Shown piece by piece: positions 25,871-34,922 of a DNA stretch of 64,000 nt (position 1 is its first letter; every line of letters begins with the position of its first letter). Below the pieces are notes generated by a model that searched no databases, was not told the DNA's origin, and saw only the letters and a list, made by a program, of their open reading frames with translations. The position numbers and the translations under genes are program-made. This DNA is from Sphingomonadales bacterium UBA2369 (lineage in GTDB: Bacteria > Pseudomonadota > Alphaproteobacteria > Sphingomonadales > Sphingomonadaceae): the NCBI GenBank assembly GCA_002344055.1, contig DDTH01000014.1, forward strand, positions 24,748 to 88,747. Direction: 5' to 3'.

Positions 25871-26602
25871 TCAGGAGCGCCCCGCCATCCTTCGCACATT
25901 GTCGGCGTAACTGCGGCCGATCCTCTGCTCGCCACCGTCTGTAAGCCGCGCATTCCAATGCCCTCCGGCGTCGCGCGACAGGCCGATTATGCTGTCGCGG
26001 CGCAGGATCACCGAGCGGTGGACGCGCACGAACACCGCCGGGTCCAGTTCCTCCTCCAGCCGGGCGATGGTGCGGTGGATCAGCCAGGAACGCGGGCCGA
26101 CGTGGAGGCGCATATAGTCGCGCTCGGCGCTGATCCGGTCGATCCGGTCGGCCGCGACGCGGACCAGACCATTATGCTCCGGCACCCAGAATTCCTCGAC
26201 ATAGAGCGAGGGTTCCGGCGTGGCCTCATCCTTCGCCGCATGGCCCCGCGCGCGTTCGATCGCCATCGCCAGCCGGGCGGGGTCGACCGGCTTCATCAGA
26301 TAATCGACCGCCGCCACATCGAACGCCGCGACCGCGAAATTCTCGAAGGCGGTGACGAAGACGATGGCCGGGCTGATCCCGTCCCGGGCCAAGGCGCGGG
26401 CAACGTCGATGCCGTTCATGTCCGGCATGGCGATGTCGAGCAGGACGAGGTCCGGCCTCACCCCGGCGATCAGCGTCAGCGCGGATTCCCCATCCTTGGC
26501 GGTCCCCGCGAGGCTCACGCCCGGCTGTGCGGCGAGCAGGATCTGCAGCCGCTCGATCGCCAGCGGCTCGTCATCGACGATGACGACGCGCAGTTCAGTC
26601 AC
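25871..26602 (-). CDS. LytTR-family response regulator
   Basis: This 243-residue protein has a receiver domain (VVIVDDEPLAIERL, phospho-acceptor Asp in LVLLDIAMPDMNG, conserved Lys in DYLMKPVDP) and a LytTR DNA-binding domain (FWVPEHNGLVRVAADRIDRISAERDYMRLHV, then HRTIARLEEELDPAVFVRVHRSVIL). Its GTG start overlaps the histidine kinase stop by 8 bp, so the two form a classic LytS/LytR-like pair. The longer frame upstream lies inside the kinase gene and is not used. Confidence 0.92.
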   Translation of the reverse strand: MTELRVVIVDDEPLAIERLQILLAAQPGVSLAGTAKDGESALTLIAGVRPDLVLLDIAMPDMNGIDVARALARDGISPAIVFVTAFENFAVAAFDVAAVDYLMKPVDPARLAMAIERARGHAAKDEATPEPSLYVEEFWVPEHNGLVRVAADRIDRISAERDYMRLHVGPRSWLIHRTIARLEEELDPAVFVRVHRSVILRRDSIIGLSRDAGGHWNARLTDGGEQRIGRSYADNVRRMAGRS

Positions 26603-27713
26603 CTCGGATCGCCGGGAAATAGATGTGGACGGTATAGCCGCCGCCCGGATCGGCGCCGTGGATGCAGCCGCCGGCTTCGCCGAAGCGCGAGGCGAGCCGG
26701 TCGCAGACGTTGCGCAGGCCGACCCCCGTGCCCTCCGAAGCCTGCTCCGGCGCGACGCCGTCGCCATCGTCCTTCACCTTCAGATGCAGCCGCCCGGCTT
26801 CCTCATAGGCCGAGATGCGGATGGTGACGGGCCGCCGGGCCTTGGCGACGCCGTATTTAACGCAATTCTCCACCACCGGCTGCAGGATCAGCACCGGTAC
26901 GCGGCGGGTGAGCAATTCCTCCGGCACGTCGATCTCGATCTTCAGCCGGTCCGGGAAACGCACCTGCTCGATCTCGAGATAAAGCCGCTGCAGCCGGATC
27001 TCCTCGGCCAGCGCGACATCCGCGGTCGGCTCGGTGGTCAGCGTGGTGCGGAAGAAAGCGGAGAGATTGCCCAGCATCTGCTCCGCCGCCTCCGTGCGCC
27101 TGGCCAGCACGAGGGCGCTCAGGGAGTTCAACGTGTTGAACAGGAAATGCGGATTGATCTGGTAACGCAGCGCGCGCAGCTGCGCTTCCTGCGCCTGCCG
27201 GGTCAGCGCCGCCGCCCGCCGGTCCGCTTCCCGCAGCTGCCCGGCATAGCTCAACGCCACATAGATGGCGGCCCAGGCGGCGAAGAAGAAATACCAGCTA
27301 TAGGCGACGTCGGCGATCAGCTTCAGCGTCGACCATTCGGCCATGTCCCGCGTGGACATGGCATCGATCCACGGCGCCGCCTCGGGCGCGAAGACGTAGA
27401 ACATGTAATTGTTCACGATCGGCTGCAGCGCCGCGGGCGGCAGGCAGGCGATCGCGGCGACGGCGATCTTCGCGGCGATTCCCCGTCGTGCGACGAGTTG
27501 CAGCGCCAGATAGATCAGGAAGCTGAGCAGCATCGCCAGCGCCACGACCGCCGCGCGGCGGCGGAACATCTCGCCCTGGCCGAGCTGGTCCATCAGCACC
27601 GCGCGCAGCGAGGTGGAGGCGAAATAGACGGTCCAGAAGCCCAGGATCGTCTTGATCGCGAGCGGGGCGTCGGCAAACCATCGGCGCGGCAGGGGCGGCT
27701 GGGTCCGGTCCAT
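26595..27713 (-). CDS. LytS/YpdA-type sensor histidine kinase
   Basis: This protein of about 372 residues has four or more membrane helices (IKTILGFWTVYFAS, AAVVALAMLLSFLIYLALQLV, KIAVAAIACLPPAAL and YSWYFFFAAWAAIYVAL). The His_kinase domain follows, with the phospho-acceptor histidine in RYQINPHFLFNTLNSLSALV. The HATPase domain has N-box ILQPVVENCVKYGV and G-box DDGDGV...GTGVGLRNV. ATG 27713 is preferred because GGGGG lies upstream. ATG 27890 would add a low-complexity 59-residue N-terminus. Confidence 0.92.
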   Translation of the reverse strand: MDRTQPPLPRRWFADAPLAIKTILGFWTVYFASTSLRAVLMDQLGQGEMFRRRAAVVALAMLLSFLIYLALQLVARRGIAAKIAVAAIACLPPAALQPIVNNYMFYVFAPEAAPWIDAMSTRDMAEWSTLKLIADVAYSWYFFFAAWAAIYVALSYAGQLREADRRAAALTRQAQEAQLRALRYQINPHFLFNTLNSLSALVLARRTEAAEQMLGNLSAFFRTTLTTEPTADVALAEEIRLQRLYLEIEQVRFPDRLKIEIDVPEELLTRRVPVLILQPVVENCVKYGVAKARRPVTIRISAYEEAGRLHLKVKDDGDGVAPEQASEGTGVGLRNVCDRLASRFGEAGGCIHGADPGGGYTVHIYFPAIRGD

Positions 27714-28159
27714 GCCCCCATCTAGCCCGGCGGCGTTGCCGATCGTCCCCCATGCGGCGCCGCTTGCCGAAGCGCCCGCCGGGTTTATCGAAAATTCGCC
27801 GTCGCCGCGGTCCGGCAGGGGAGCACGATAGCCGGTCGCATCGGCCTCGCCATGCACGACCGGCCCTTTCCCCCGCTTCGATTCGCCCATCCTCGCCCCC
27901 TGCGGCGATCCTAAGCGCCGTGCCGGCAAACGCCAGCAGTCGATACGGGCGCAAAACGAGCGCGGAAATGCGCGCATTGGCCCCGGTTTCTGTGGCTTGC
28001 CGGTGACAGTGCGGACTCGCCGTGATCACTCCGGGCGGATTTCGAATTGCCCCGGCTGATACATTTCGATTCACTTTGCCATTGGGGCAGGGGTCAAGGT
28101 TAACGGGCTGGCAATCCCGTTCAGGTATAACCGGGTCCTGGGGTAGAAGGAGCGGGGTT
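27714..28159. other. 446-bp divergent intergenic region
   Basis: This lies between the histidine kinase and the gene at 28160. It may include the extended kinase N-terminus up to 27890. The rest should hold both promoters. A 6-bp inverted repeat AACGGG (28102-28107)/CCCGTT (28116-28121) precedes a TATAAC box at about 28127, which may be the promoter of the gene at 28160. Nothing else is recognised. Confidence 0.4.
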
Positions 28160-28708
28160 ATGAGTGCCAGTGCGCGTCAGCCAAGCGGAGCCGCAGCTCT
28201 GTCGGAAATGCGGGAATTCGCCACCTTCGGCAAAGGAACACAGCGTTATATCCGCCGCTCGCTCGACATCGGCCTTGGCCGCCGCGATGCGGTGAAGCGC
28301 TGGTCGCGCGACATTGCCGAAGCCGCCAGTATCCGCGCCCAGGAAAGCGTCTATCGCCGGCTCGATTTCATCCGCGAACATATTCCCGACGATTGCGGCC
28401 TCGATGCGATGGAGCCGATTATGGCGCCCCTGATCACGATGAGCGCCTTCGATCTGGGCCAGGACCGGCTCAGCTGCTTCGCCTCCTACCGCTTCCTGTA
28501 CGAGCGGCTGCTCGGCGCCAGCGTCCGCGCCTGGCTCCCGGCCGCCTTCTGCTCGGCCTCGGCCTTGCCGCACCTCCATCCGGCGCGCCGGCGCGCGCTG
28601 CTGCAGTCGATCAGCGAAGCCGCCGCGACCGCGCCCGGCTGGTCGACCCGCGAACCGATGTTCATTCCCGACTGGGTGGAAAAGGTGGAACAGCCGGTCG
28701 AGGGCTAA
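28160..28708 (+). CDS. Hypothetical protein
   Basis: This 182-residue soluble protein has an AAGGAG ribosome-binding site just upstream of ATG 28160. It is largely helical and charged (RQPSGAAALSEMREFATFG, SLDIGLGRRDAVKRWSRDIAEA, ESVYRRLDFIREHIPDDCG). No motif is recognised and no signal peptide is seen. Codon use is like that of its neighbours. It converges on the Mur ligase gene across an inverted-repeat block. Confidence 0.68.
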   Translation: MSASARQPSGAAALSEMREFATFGKGTQRYIRRSLDIGLGRRDAVKRWSRDIAEAASIRAQESVYRRLDFIREHIPDDCGLDAMEPIMAPLITMSAFDLGQDRLSCFASYRFLYERLLGASVRAWLPAAFCSASALPHLHPARRRALLQSISEAAATAPGWSTREPMFIPDWVEKVEQPVEG

Positions 28709-28870
28709 GTACGGAAACTCCCCTCCCTGACAGGGAGGGGTAGGGGTGGGTTTAGCGGCGGACGAGGCTCGATGCCTCGGCCGCCGCTTTCGTTCGGGTG
28801 TGCGTGCAGATTCATTTGGCGCGCAGACGCGCGCACCCACCGGCCCCTCCCTGCTTGCAGGGAGGGGTGA
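28709..28870. repeat. Nested inverted-repeat block between convergent genes
   Basis: The gap is framed by two CCCCTCCCT...AGGGAGGGG hairpins (about 28720-28740 and 28845-28867). Between them lie an AGCGGCGG.../...CCGCCGCT arm pair around GAGGC-TCGAT-GCCTC, and a GGGTGTGCG/CGCGCACCC pair. The structure parallels the block at 25652-25870, although the inner sequence differs. Confidence 0.7.
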
Positions 28871-30271
28871 CTAGTTGCCCAGCCGCGTCACCAGCCCCTC
28901 CGCGAACGCGGTCAGCGTGTCGTCGCGGGCGCCCATGATGATGATGCGGTCGCCGGGCCGCGCCAGTTCGATCAGGCGGTCGCCGCATTGTTCGCGCGTC
29001 GGCAGATGCTCGGCGTGGCGGCCGTGATCGGCGACCGCGTCGGTCACGACAGCGCTGCCGATTGACTTGTCGGTGGTGCCGCCATGATAGACCGGGTCGG
29101 GCATCAGCAGCACGTCTTCTTCGGCCATATTGGTGATGAAGGTCTCGCCCAGTTCGCGGCCCATCGTGCGCAGCGGGTTGTAGCCGTGCGGCTGGAAGAA
29201 GAGCAGCAATCGGCCGGGGAAGGCGTGGAGCGTCTGCAGCGTCGCGGCGATCTTGTCGGGATTGTGCCCGAAATCGTCGATCACGGTGACGCCGCCCGCT
29301 TCCCCGATCAGTTCGAACCGGCGGCGCAGGCCGGTAAAGCCTGAGAGCGCCTCGGTGGCCTCCCCGAGTCCGATGCCCGTCGCGGTGACGGCGGCCAGCG
29401 CCGCGAGTGCATTTGAGGCATTGTGGCGGCCGGGAACAGCGAGCTTGAGCGGCACCGCCTCTCCGGAGCGGTGGTCGGTAACGGTGAAGGCGATCGCATA
29501 GGGTTCCTCGGCGATCCCGGTCGCCATCAGATCCGCCTCCCGCTTCAGCCCGTAGGAGACGAGCTTGTCCGCCGGCAGCACCGCCGCCAGCAGCCGCGCC
29601 TCGCCATCGTCCATATTGACGATCACTTTCTCCGCCTTCGCGGCGAAACCGCCGAACAGATGGCGCAATTCGTCGAGCGACTTGTGGTCGAGCGTGATGT
29701 TGTTCAGCACCGCGACGCTCGGCCGGTACAGCGCGATCGAGCCGTCGCTTTCGTCCACCTCGCTGACGAAATCCGGGCCGGTCCCGACCAGAGCGCTGGC
29801 GAACAGCTGATCCGGCGTCGCGAAATTCTTCATCACCGCGCCGTTCATCACCGTCGGGTCACGGCCCAGCGCGTGCAGGATCCAGCCGATCATGCCGGTG
29901 ACGGTCGATTTGCCCGACGTGCCGCCGACCGCGATCCGGTTCTGCGCGTCGTTGAACAGCAAAGCGAGCAATTCGGCCCGCGTGAGCCGCTCGCAATCCA
30001 GTTCGCGGGCGCGCATGGCGTCCGGGACGGTGTCTTCGACCGCGGCTGAGGCCACGAAAATCTGGTCGCCGCTGGTCACGCCCGAACCGTCCTGCGGAAA
30101 GAGCGGAATGCCGCGATCGCGCAGGAAGCCGAATTTGTCGCTGCTCTTGGCTTGGTCGAGCGCACGGTCCGAGCCGGCGATATGGCCGCCGCGGCCCTGC
30201 ACGATCAGGGCGAGCGGGAGCATACCGCTGCCGCCGATGCCGCAGAAAAAATAGGGTTTGTCGAGATTCAT
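28871..30271 (-). CDS. MurC/Mpl-family UDP-N-acetylmuramate ligase
   Basis: This 466-residue Mur ligase has nucleotide motif FFCGIGGSGMLPLALI at the N-terminus, ATP loop AVGGTSGKST at residues 114-123, SEVDESDGS, NITLDHKS, VPGRHNASNALAALA, VIDDFGHNPDKIAATL and FFQPHGYNPL. MurC adds L-Ala to UDP-MurNAc, whereas Mpl adds the recycled tripeptide. Divergence from an LD-carboxypeptidase gene, and a location away from the division cluster, favour a recycling (Mpl-like) role, but sequence alone does not decide. It is translated away from ldcA across 47 bp. Confidence 0.85.
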   Translation of the reverse strand: MNLDKPYFFCGIGGSGMLPLALIVQGRGGHIAGSDRALDQAKSSDKFGFLRDRGIPLFPQDGSGVTSGDQIFVASAAVEDTVPDAMRARELDCERLTRAELLALLFNDAQNRIAVGGTSGKSTVTGMIGWILHALGRDPTVMNGAVMKNFATPDQLFASALVGTGPDFVSEVDESDGSIALYRPSVAVLNNITLDHKSLDELRHLFGGFAAKAEKVIVNMDDGEARLLAAVLPADKLVSYGLKREADLMATGIAEEPYAIAFTVTDHRSGEAVPLKLAVPGRHNASNALAALAAVTATGIGLGEATEALSGFTGLRRRFELIGEAGGVTVIDDFGHNPDKIAATLQTLHAFPGRLLLFFQPHGYNPLRTMGRELGETFITNMAEEDVLLMPDPVYHGGTTDKSIGSAVVTDAVADHGRHAEHLPTREQCGDRLIELARPGDRIIIMGARDDTLTAFAEGLVTRLGN

Positions 30272-30318
30272 CGCGCCGCCCTATTCAGAGCGGGCTGACT
30301 TTACAAATGGGGCGAGGA

Positions 30319-31137
30319 ATGCGGATCGGCGTGGTGGCCCCGGCGGGGCGCCTGCAGCGGGAAACGGCCGAGCGGTTCGTCGCCTTCGCGTCCGCGCGGC
30401 GGCCGGACGTGACGATCGACCTCCACCCGCAATGCTATCTCAGCCACGGCCATTTCGCCGGGACGGACGAAGAAAGGCTGGAGGCGTTTGTCGCCTTCGC
30501 CAACGATCCGGCTTTCGACGCCATCTGGTTCGCGCGTGGGGGCTATGGCTCGAACCGGATCGCGGCGGCGGCGGTCGAACGGCTGAACAAGCACGCCCGG
30601 GACAAGACCTATCTCGGCTATAGCGATCTCGGCTACATGCTCGCCGCCCTCTACAAGGCCGGCTTCCCGCACGTCGCGCACGGGCCGATGCCGCAGGGGA
30701 TCAGCCATGATGATGGCGCGGAAGCGGTGGCGCGCGGGCTGGGCTGGCTGGCGGACCGCGACACGGCGTGCGTGGAGCCGAGCCTTGAGCCGGGGGTGCC
30801 CGTGGCCGCCTTCAACCTGACCGTGCTCGGCACCCTGCTCGGCACCCAGCTGGAGCCGGACCTCGCGGGCCATGTGCTGATGATCGAGGATGTCGGCGAG
30901 ATGGCCTACCGGATCGACCGGGCGATGTCGCATTTGACCGGCCAACCCAGCATGCGGCGCCTTCGCGGCATCCGCGCCGGGCGGTTCGATCCGGTGCCGG
31001 ACAACGATCCGCCCTTCGGCGAGACCCCCGTGGAGATCGTGCAGGCCTGGTGCGACAGCGCCGGCATCCCCTTTCTCGGCACGGCCGACATCGGCCACGA
31101 TGCGGCGAACAAGGTGGTGCCGTTCGGGACGCCCTAA
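30319..31137 (+). CDS. ldcA: LD-carboxypeptidase (S66 family)
   Basis: This 272-residue cytoplasmic peptidase removes the terminal D-Ala from recycled murein tetrapeptides. The Ser-Glu-His triad of S66 is visible: Ser in YLGYSDLGYML, Glu in VLMIEDVGEMAYRIDRA and His in DIGHDAANKVVPFG. The opening RIGVVAPAGRL and FARGGYGSNRI are also typical. ATG 30319 follows GGGGCGAGGA; ATG 30307 is possible. Together with the divergent Mur ligase it points to peptidoglycan recycling: LdcA would make the tripeptide that an Mpl-type ligase re-uses. Confidence 0.92.
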   Translation: MRIGVVAPAGRLQRETAERFVAFASARRPDVTIDLHPQCYLSHGHFAGTDEERLEAFVAFANDPAFDAIWFARGGYGSNRIAAAAVERLNKHARDKTYLGYSDLGYMLAALYKAGFPHVAHGPMPQGISHDDGAEAVARGLGWLADRDTACVEPSLEPGVPVAAFNLTVLGTLLGTQLEPDLAGHVLMIEDVGEMAYRIDRAMSHLTGQPSMRRLRGIRAGRFDPVPDNDPPFGETPVEIVQAWCDSAGIPFLGTADIGHDAANKVVPFGTP

Positions 31138-31250
31138 AGCCGGGTTTACTTCAACTCGGCGCGCGCCTGTGGAAACCTTAGTGTAATGGACTTGCAAACT
31201 GATTGGCGTTGGTTCAATCCCAAGCCCTGTTTCAAAGGGAGGATTATTTC

Positions 31251-31499
31251 ATGGCGCAACAAAGCGGTCTGCAACGTCCGGTCACCCCGTCCGCCGATCT
31301 GGCGGCGATCACCGGCAGCGATCCGTTGCCGCGCAGCCAGGTCGTCAAGAAGGTGTGGGATCACATCAAGGCGAACAATCTGCAGAATCCGGCGAACAAG
31401 CGCGAGATCCTCGCGGACGACAAGCTGAAGAAGATTTTCGGCAAGGACAAAGTGTCCATGTTCGAAATGAACAAGCATATCTCCGCCCACGTGAAGTAA
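31251..31499 (+). CDS. SWIB/MDM2 (BAF60b) domain protein
   Basis: This 82-residue protein consists almost only of a SWIB domain: ITGSDPLPRSQVVKKVWDHIKANNLQNPANKREILADDKLKKIFGKDKVSMFEMNKHISAHV. A GGGAGG ribosome-binding site precedes ATG 31251. SWIB proteins in bacteria are thought to act on chromatin or topology and are known next to topoisomerase genes in Chlamydia; the role here is not known. The Tn7-like transposon begins 27 bp after its stop codon. Confidence 0.92.
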   Translation: MAQQSGLQRPVTPSADLAAITGSDPLPRSQVVKKVWDHIKANNLQNPANKREILADDKLKKIFGKDKVSMFEMNKHISAHVK

Positions 31500-31521
31500 G
31501 CGGCACAGCCGATTACTTCAG

Positions 31522-31526
31522 GCGGC
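31522..31526. other. Target-site duplication, left copy
   Basis: GCGGC directly abuts the left TGT end of the element and is repeated at 39160-39164 after the right ACA end. Five base pairs is the duplication length expected for Tn7-family transposition. Confidence 0.93.
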
Positions 31527-31645
31527 TGTGGGGGCGGGCATAAGTTGTCCCGCGACACCCCATAAGTTGTCCCGCGGGATGGCATAATTTGTCCCGGTTA
31601 CGGCCGGCTGTTCATAGGGGCGGCCGGTCCGAGCCGGGACAAATT
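31527..31645. repeat. Left end with TnsB-type binding repeats
   Basis: Direct copies of GGCATAAnTTGTCCC lie at 31537-31551, 31559-31573 (first two bases differ) and 31581-31595. A reverse-oriented half-copy, GGGACAAATT, lies at 31636-31645. These should be the transposase-binding sites of the tniQ-proximal end. Confidence 0.88.
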
Positions 31646-31689
31646 CCCTTTTCAGGATCTTCATGATTTTGGGCTTTTCGAGCCCAAGT

Positions 31690-33756
31690 TCATCGGACCC
31701 CGGCTTTCAGGGGATATTGACTGATATTGTTAGCGCGTAGCTGTCTCAGCACCGCGTCAACGCCTGCGATCCCGGTCGGCCCAAACATCGCTTCCGCCTC
31801 GCGAAGGCAGTCGGCCGCCGCGTTCCGATAGCGGATCTTGTCGGCCGCCTCGTCGAGCCTCTCCTCGAAGCGGATCGCCCCGCTGCTCCGCATCTTGGTC
31901 ACCCCTTTCATGAACTCGCGCCGCCGTCGGTTGCCCCAGAGATCGTTGAGGAGGCTGGCGACCGTGTTGGTGGCCATGAAACTGTCCTTACTCGCGACGT
32001 GACGCACGCGCGCAGCGACCGCGAGGCCCTTCACTGCATGCCTCGGGATCCTCAGGTCGGCCAGCGTTGGCGCCGCCACAGTGGTGACGGCGGGAACCTC
32101 GCCGGAGAGGATGTCCACGATCAGGTCCGAGGCGGTGTAGAGGATGCTGACGGTGGTCTGTGCCACGTCTCCGTAGCGCTCGAATTTCTCGGGGATGCGC
32201 GAGGGCACCACCCTCCGCACCGCCTTCGCCAGCCTGACCTGCATGTCGATGATGTCGGTGATCGCGAAGACGTCGCCCTTGGACCGGCCGTGGGCCGTGC
32301 TCTCGATCCTGACGGGCTGGAGGAGCCGGGGGTCGTTCCACACGGCGCCGCCGGTCCGCCGCTCGCGGCTGCAGAGCGTCTCAGCCACCACGCACAGCGA
32401 CGCGTGCCGGTCGACCACCTCCATGAACTGCCGCGTGCGGGTGAGGAGAGCCTCGGCCAGCTGCTCGTCGGCCATCGTGCCGATGTCCTCTGCATCGAGC
32501 TCCGCGATGGCCTGATGATAGCTGCGTCTGAGGCCGGGGCCGACCCTCTCGCCGAGGATGCCGGCAATCACTCCGAGCGGCAGGACCCCGAGCAGCCTCC
32601 TGGCCACCCGGCTTGTCCGCGCCACGATCTTCGGTCGCAGCCGGTAACCTCGCCGTTCAAGCCACCGCCTGGTCTCGTCCGTGAGGACGGTCATGGGGTA
32701 GCCGTCGACCCCGATATGCGGGTCGAGCATCAACCGGCCCATCTCCGTGGCGAAGAGATCGGCGGGCGTGGTGTCACCGGCCACCGCATTTCTTCCGGCC
32801 ACCTCGTCGAGCAGCGTGTGCCAGGCGTCGGGCCACCCTCTCAACACTCGCATTGCCGCCTCGACGCTGGCGATCGTCCTGCCGATGGCCAGCGTGTCGT
32901 TAGCGCGGCCGGTGGTCGCGAACGTGCGGCTGGTGCGCGCGAGGTCCTCCGAGGCTGGCGTGGTCGCCACGCGGCCGATGAGTTCGAGGATGGCGACAGC
33001 GTCCATGACGTGCATCGGAACGGTCTGGGGAAGTGGGGGCCTGTTCCGCGGCAGATCGAGATCGTCCAGGTTGATGGATGCCGGATCCGGCGCAACCGTG
33101 CGGCTGAGCCCGTCGAAGGGCGCGTCCAGCTGAGGCCCCTCCAGCCACAGTCTCGGTGTGGTGGCGGTCAGCCGCGGACCGAGTAGCTGGACCAGCCAGC
33201 GCGTCGTCGCTAGGGCCGCTTCCGAGGCGGGTCTGGTGCTGATCCGGCTGAAGGACTTTCCGCAGGGACAGCAGTCGGGCAGGGGCTCGCGGCCCGGACC
33301 TCGCCTGACGAGGTGCACCGGCCGCGAGCAGTCGCACCTATCGACGAGGTATGTGCCGTGCTCGACGCAAGCGACCCAGTGGATGAGCTTCCACGCCTCC
33401 CGCATCGTGCCGCCCTCCGCGAGACAGAGGGGACAGAGGCGTAGCTGGTCCAGGCTCAGGTAGGATCGCCTCACGACTGTGCCCAGAAACGTGACTTGGT
33501 TGCGCTGCCGCCGGCCTGGCACTGGCCTGCACCGCATTCCGTCCAGCTCATCGACATGCACGAGGGCGAAGTCCGCCAGCCTCTGCCACTGGGCGTCGTC
33601 CCAATGGTCCGGGTTGTGCCTCCCGCCTGCGATGTGCTCGAACAGCCACGGATACGAGAGGCCGTTGATGTCGGCGAGCCGCATCATGAACCCCACCGCC
33701 GACTCTCCCGCGAGGGGGCTGGAAACGATCGGCAGCGCGTGCACCGGCTTCTTCAC
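31690..33756 (-). CDS. tniQ: TniQ/TnsD-family target-selection protein
   Basis: This 688-residue protein opens like TniQ (PIVSSPLAGESAVGFMMRLADINGLSYPWLFEHI). A zinc-ribbon cluster follows: LCPLCLAEGG, HWVACVEHGTYLVDRCDCSRPV and CCPCGKSF. The long C-terminal half (about 450 residues) is unlike the short TniQ of Tn5053 and is closer in size to TnsD, which reads a fixed chromosomal site. It should pick the target and recruit TnsC. The GTG at 33756 overlaps the tnsC stop. It is the last gene of the operon. Confidence 0.9.
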   Translation of the reverse strand: MKKPVHALPIVSSPLAGESAVGFMMRLADINGLSYPWLFEHIAGGRHNPDHWDDAQWQRLADFALVHVDELDGMRCRPVPGRRQRNQVTFLGTVVRRSYLSLDQLRLCPLCLAEGGTMREAWKLIHWVACVEHGTYLVDRCDCSRPVHLVRRGPGREPLPDCCPCGKSFSRISTRPASEAALATTRWLVQLLGPRLTATTPRLWLEGPQLDAPFDGLSRTVAPDPASINLDDLDLPRNRPPLPQTVPMHVMDAVAILELIGRVATTPASEDLARTSRTFATTGRANDTLAIGRTIASVEAAMRVLRGWPDAWHTLLDEVAGRNAVAGDTTPADLFATEMGRLMLDPHIGVDGYPMTVLTDETRRWLERRGYRLRPKIVARTSRVARRLLGVLPLGVIAGILGERVGPGLRRSYHQAIAELDAEDIGTMADEQLAEALLTRTRQFMEVVDRHASLCVVAETLCSRERRTGGAVWNDPRLLQPVRIESTAHGRSKGDVFAITDIIDMQVRLAKAVRRVVPSRIPEKFERYGDVAQTTVSILYTASDLIVDILSGEVPAVTTVAAPTLADLRIPRHAVKGLAVAARVRHVASKDSFMATNTVASLLNDLWGNRRRREFMKGVTKMRSSGAIRFEERLDEAADKIRYRNAAADCLREAEAMFGPTGIAGVDAVLRQLRANNISQYPLKAGVR

Positions 33757-34922
33757 GGCTTCCAGCCGCGCTTGCCCGAGACCTTGTTCCTCGCCACGGG
33801 TTCGGGCGGCGCGAACGGGTTCTCGACGATTCTACGTTCCTCGCCTTCCGCCTCGGCGCTCATCAGGTGGGATTCCAGGACGCCCCGCTTCAGCTCCACC
33901 GCAGCATGGAGGTGGTGCTCGCGAATCCGGTCTGAGCCGTCCTCAATGGCGAGGTCGGCGGCCTTGACGACGATGATGCCGAGCTGTCGCAGCAGCCCGA
34001 AGGTCGCGAAGTGCAGCTTCTCGGCCAGGGAAGGCTCATCGAGTCCGGCGTGCTCGTCGAAGGGCAGCTCGTCGTCGATGTCGGCGAGCAGGGCCCGGAA
34101 CGTCTCCTTCTCCTCGTCGCTTCCATATCGGTATCGATCCACCTTGATCCGGTAGGGGGTGATGCTGGCGAGCTCGTCGTTCAAAGAGGGATCGACGATG
34201 AGTTCGACCTTCTTGGTGCCGATCAGGACGAAGACGATCGTCTCCGCCAGTTCGCCATCGGGCTTGGCGGCGCTACGGGACTTGGACTTGGCGAAGTCGC
34301 GGACCCAGTTGGCGATGCGGTTGAGCCGGTCCGTGCCGTTGTCGCTGACCGTGTTGTGGAATTCGTCGAGCATCGCCAGCACGACCCCCTGGGCCATCAT
34401 CTGCGTCTTCACGCGGCGGGTGATCTCGGGAACGCCGAGCGACTTCACGCTGTTGACGAGCTTGTCGATATCCACGAGCGGTTCGCCGTTCAGCGTCATC
34501 AGCTGGACCAGCATCGCCTGTGCCACCGCCTTGGGCGTGGAGCAGTTGCGCACGTCGACGTAGAGGACCGGCCGGACCACGCAGCGGGTGTCAGGGTCGC
34601 GACCCTCGGGGTGCGCGGCCAGGATGCGCTTCATGATCTCGGACTTGCCTACGCCGGTCTCCCCGGTGATGATTACGTTCTGAGCCTCGGCGTGCAGGTG
34701 TCGGTCGCGTACTGCCGACTTGACCACGCTAACGATGCGCTCCTCGATGTCGCGGGCGATGAACAGGTGGCGCAGGGCCTGCCGCCGCACCTTGTCCGGC
34801 GCAACCGCCCACGGCAGTTCGTCATCGGCAGTGGCTTCGCTGCCGGCGTATCCGTCCTGTTCGATGGTCGCCCGGGCATCGCCGCCCGTCTCGCGCTTCC
34901 TGGCCGACATGCGACAGTTCAC
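33753..34922 (-). CDS. tnsC: TnsC/TniB-family AAA+ transposition regulator
   Basis: This 389-residue ATPase has Walker A GETGVGKS at residues 87-94, Walker B VVLAMLDEFHN and a downstream sensor region (TIVFVLIGTKKVELIV). TnsC polymerises on target DNA with ATP and links the target selector to the transposase. It starts with GTG overlapping the tnsB stop; ATG four codons later is an alternative. Its last residues, GKRGWKP, repeat the end of TnsB (KKKGWKP), and the two gene junctions share a 16-nt sequence. Confidence 0.92.
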   Translation of the reverse strand: MNCRMSARKRETGGDARATIEQDGYAGSEATADDELPWAVAPDKVRRQALRHLFIARDIEERIVSVVKSAVRDRHLHAEAQNVIITGETGVGKSEIMKRILAAHPEGRDPDTRCVVRPVLYVDVRNCSTPKAVAQAMLVQLMTLNGEPLVDIDKLVNSVKSLGVPEITRRVKTQMMAQGVVLAMLDEFHNTVSDNGTDRLNRIANWVRDFAKSKSRSAAKPDGELAETIVFVLIGTKKVELIVDPSLNDELASITPYRIKVDRYRYGSDEEKETFRALLADIDDELPFDEHAGLDEPSLAEKLHFATFGLLRQLGIIVVKAADLAIEDGSDRIREHHLHAAVELKRGVLESHLMSAEAEGEERRIVENPFAPPEPVARNKVSGKRGWKP

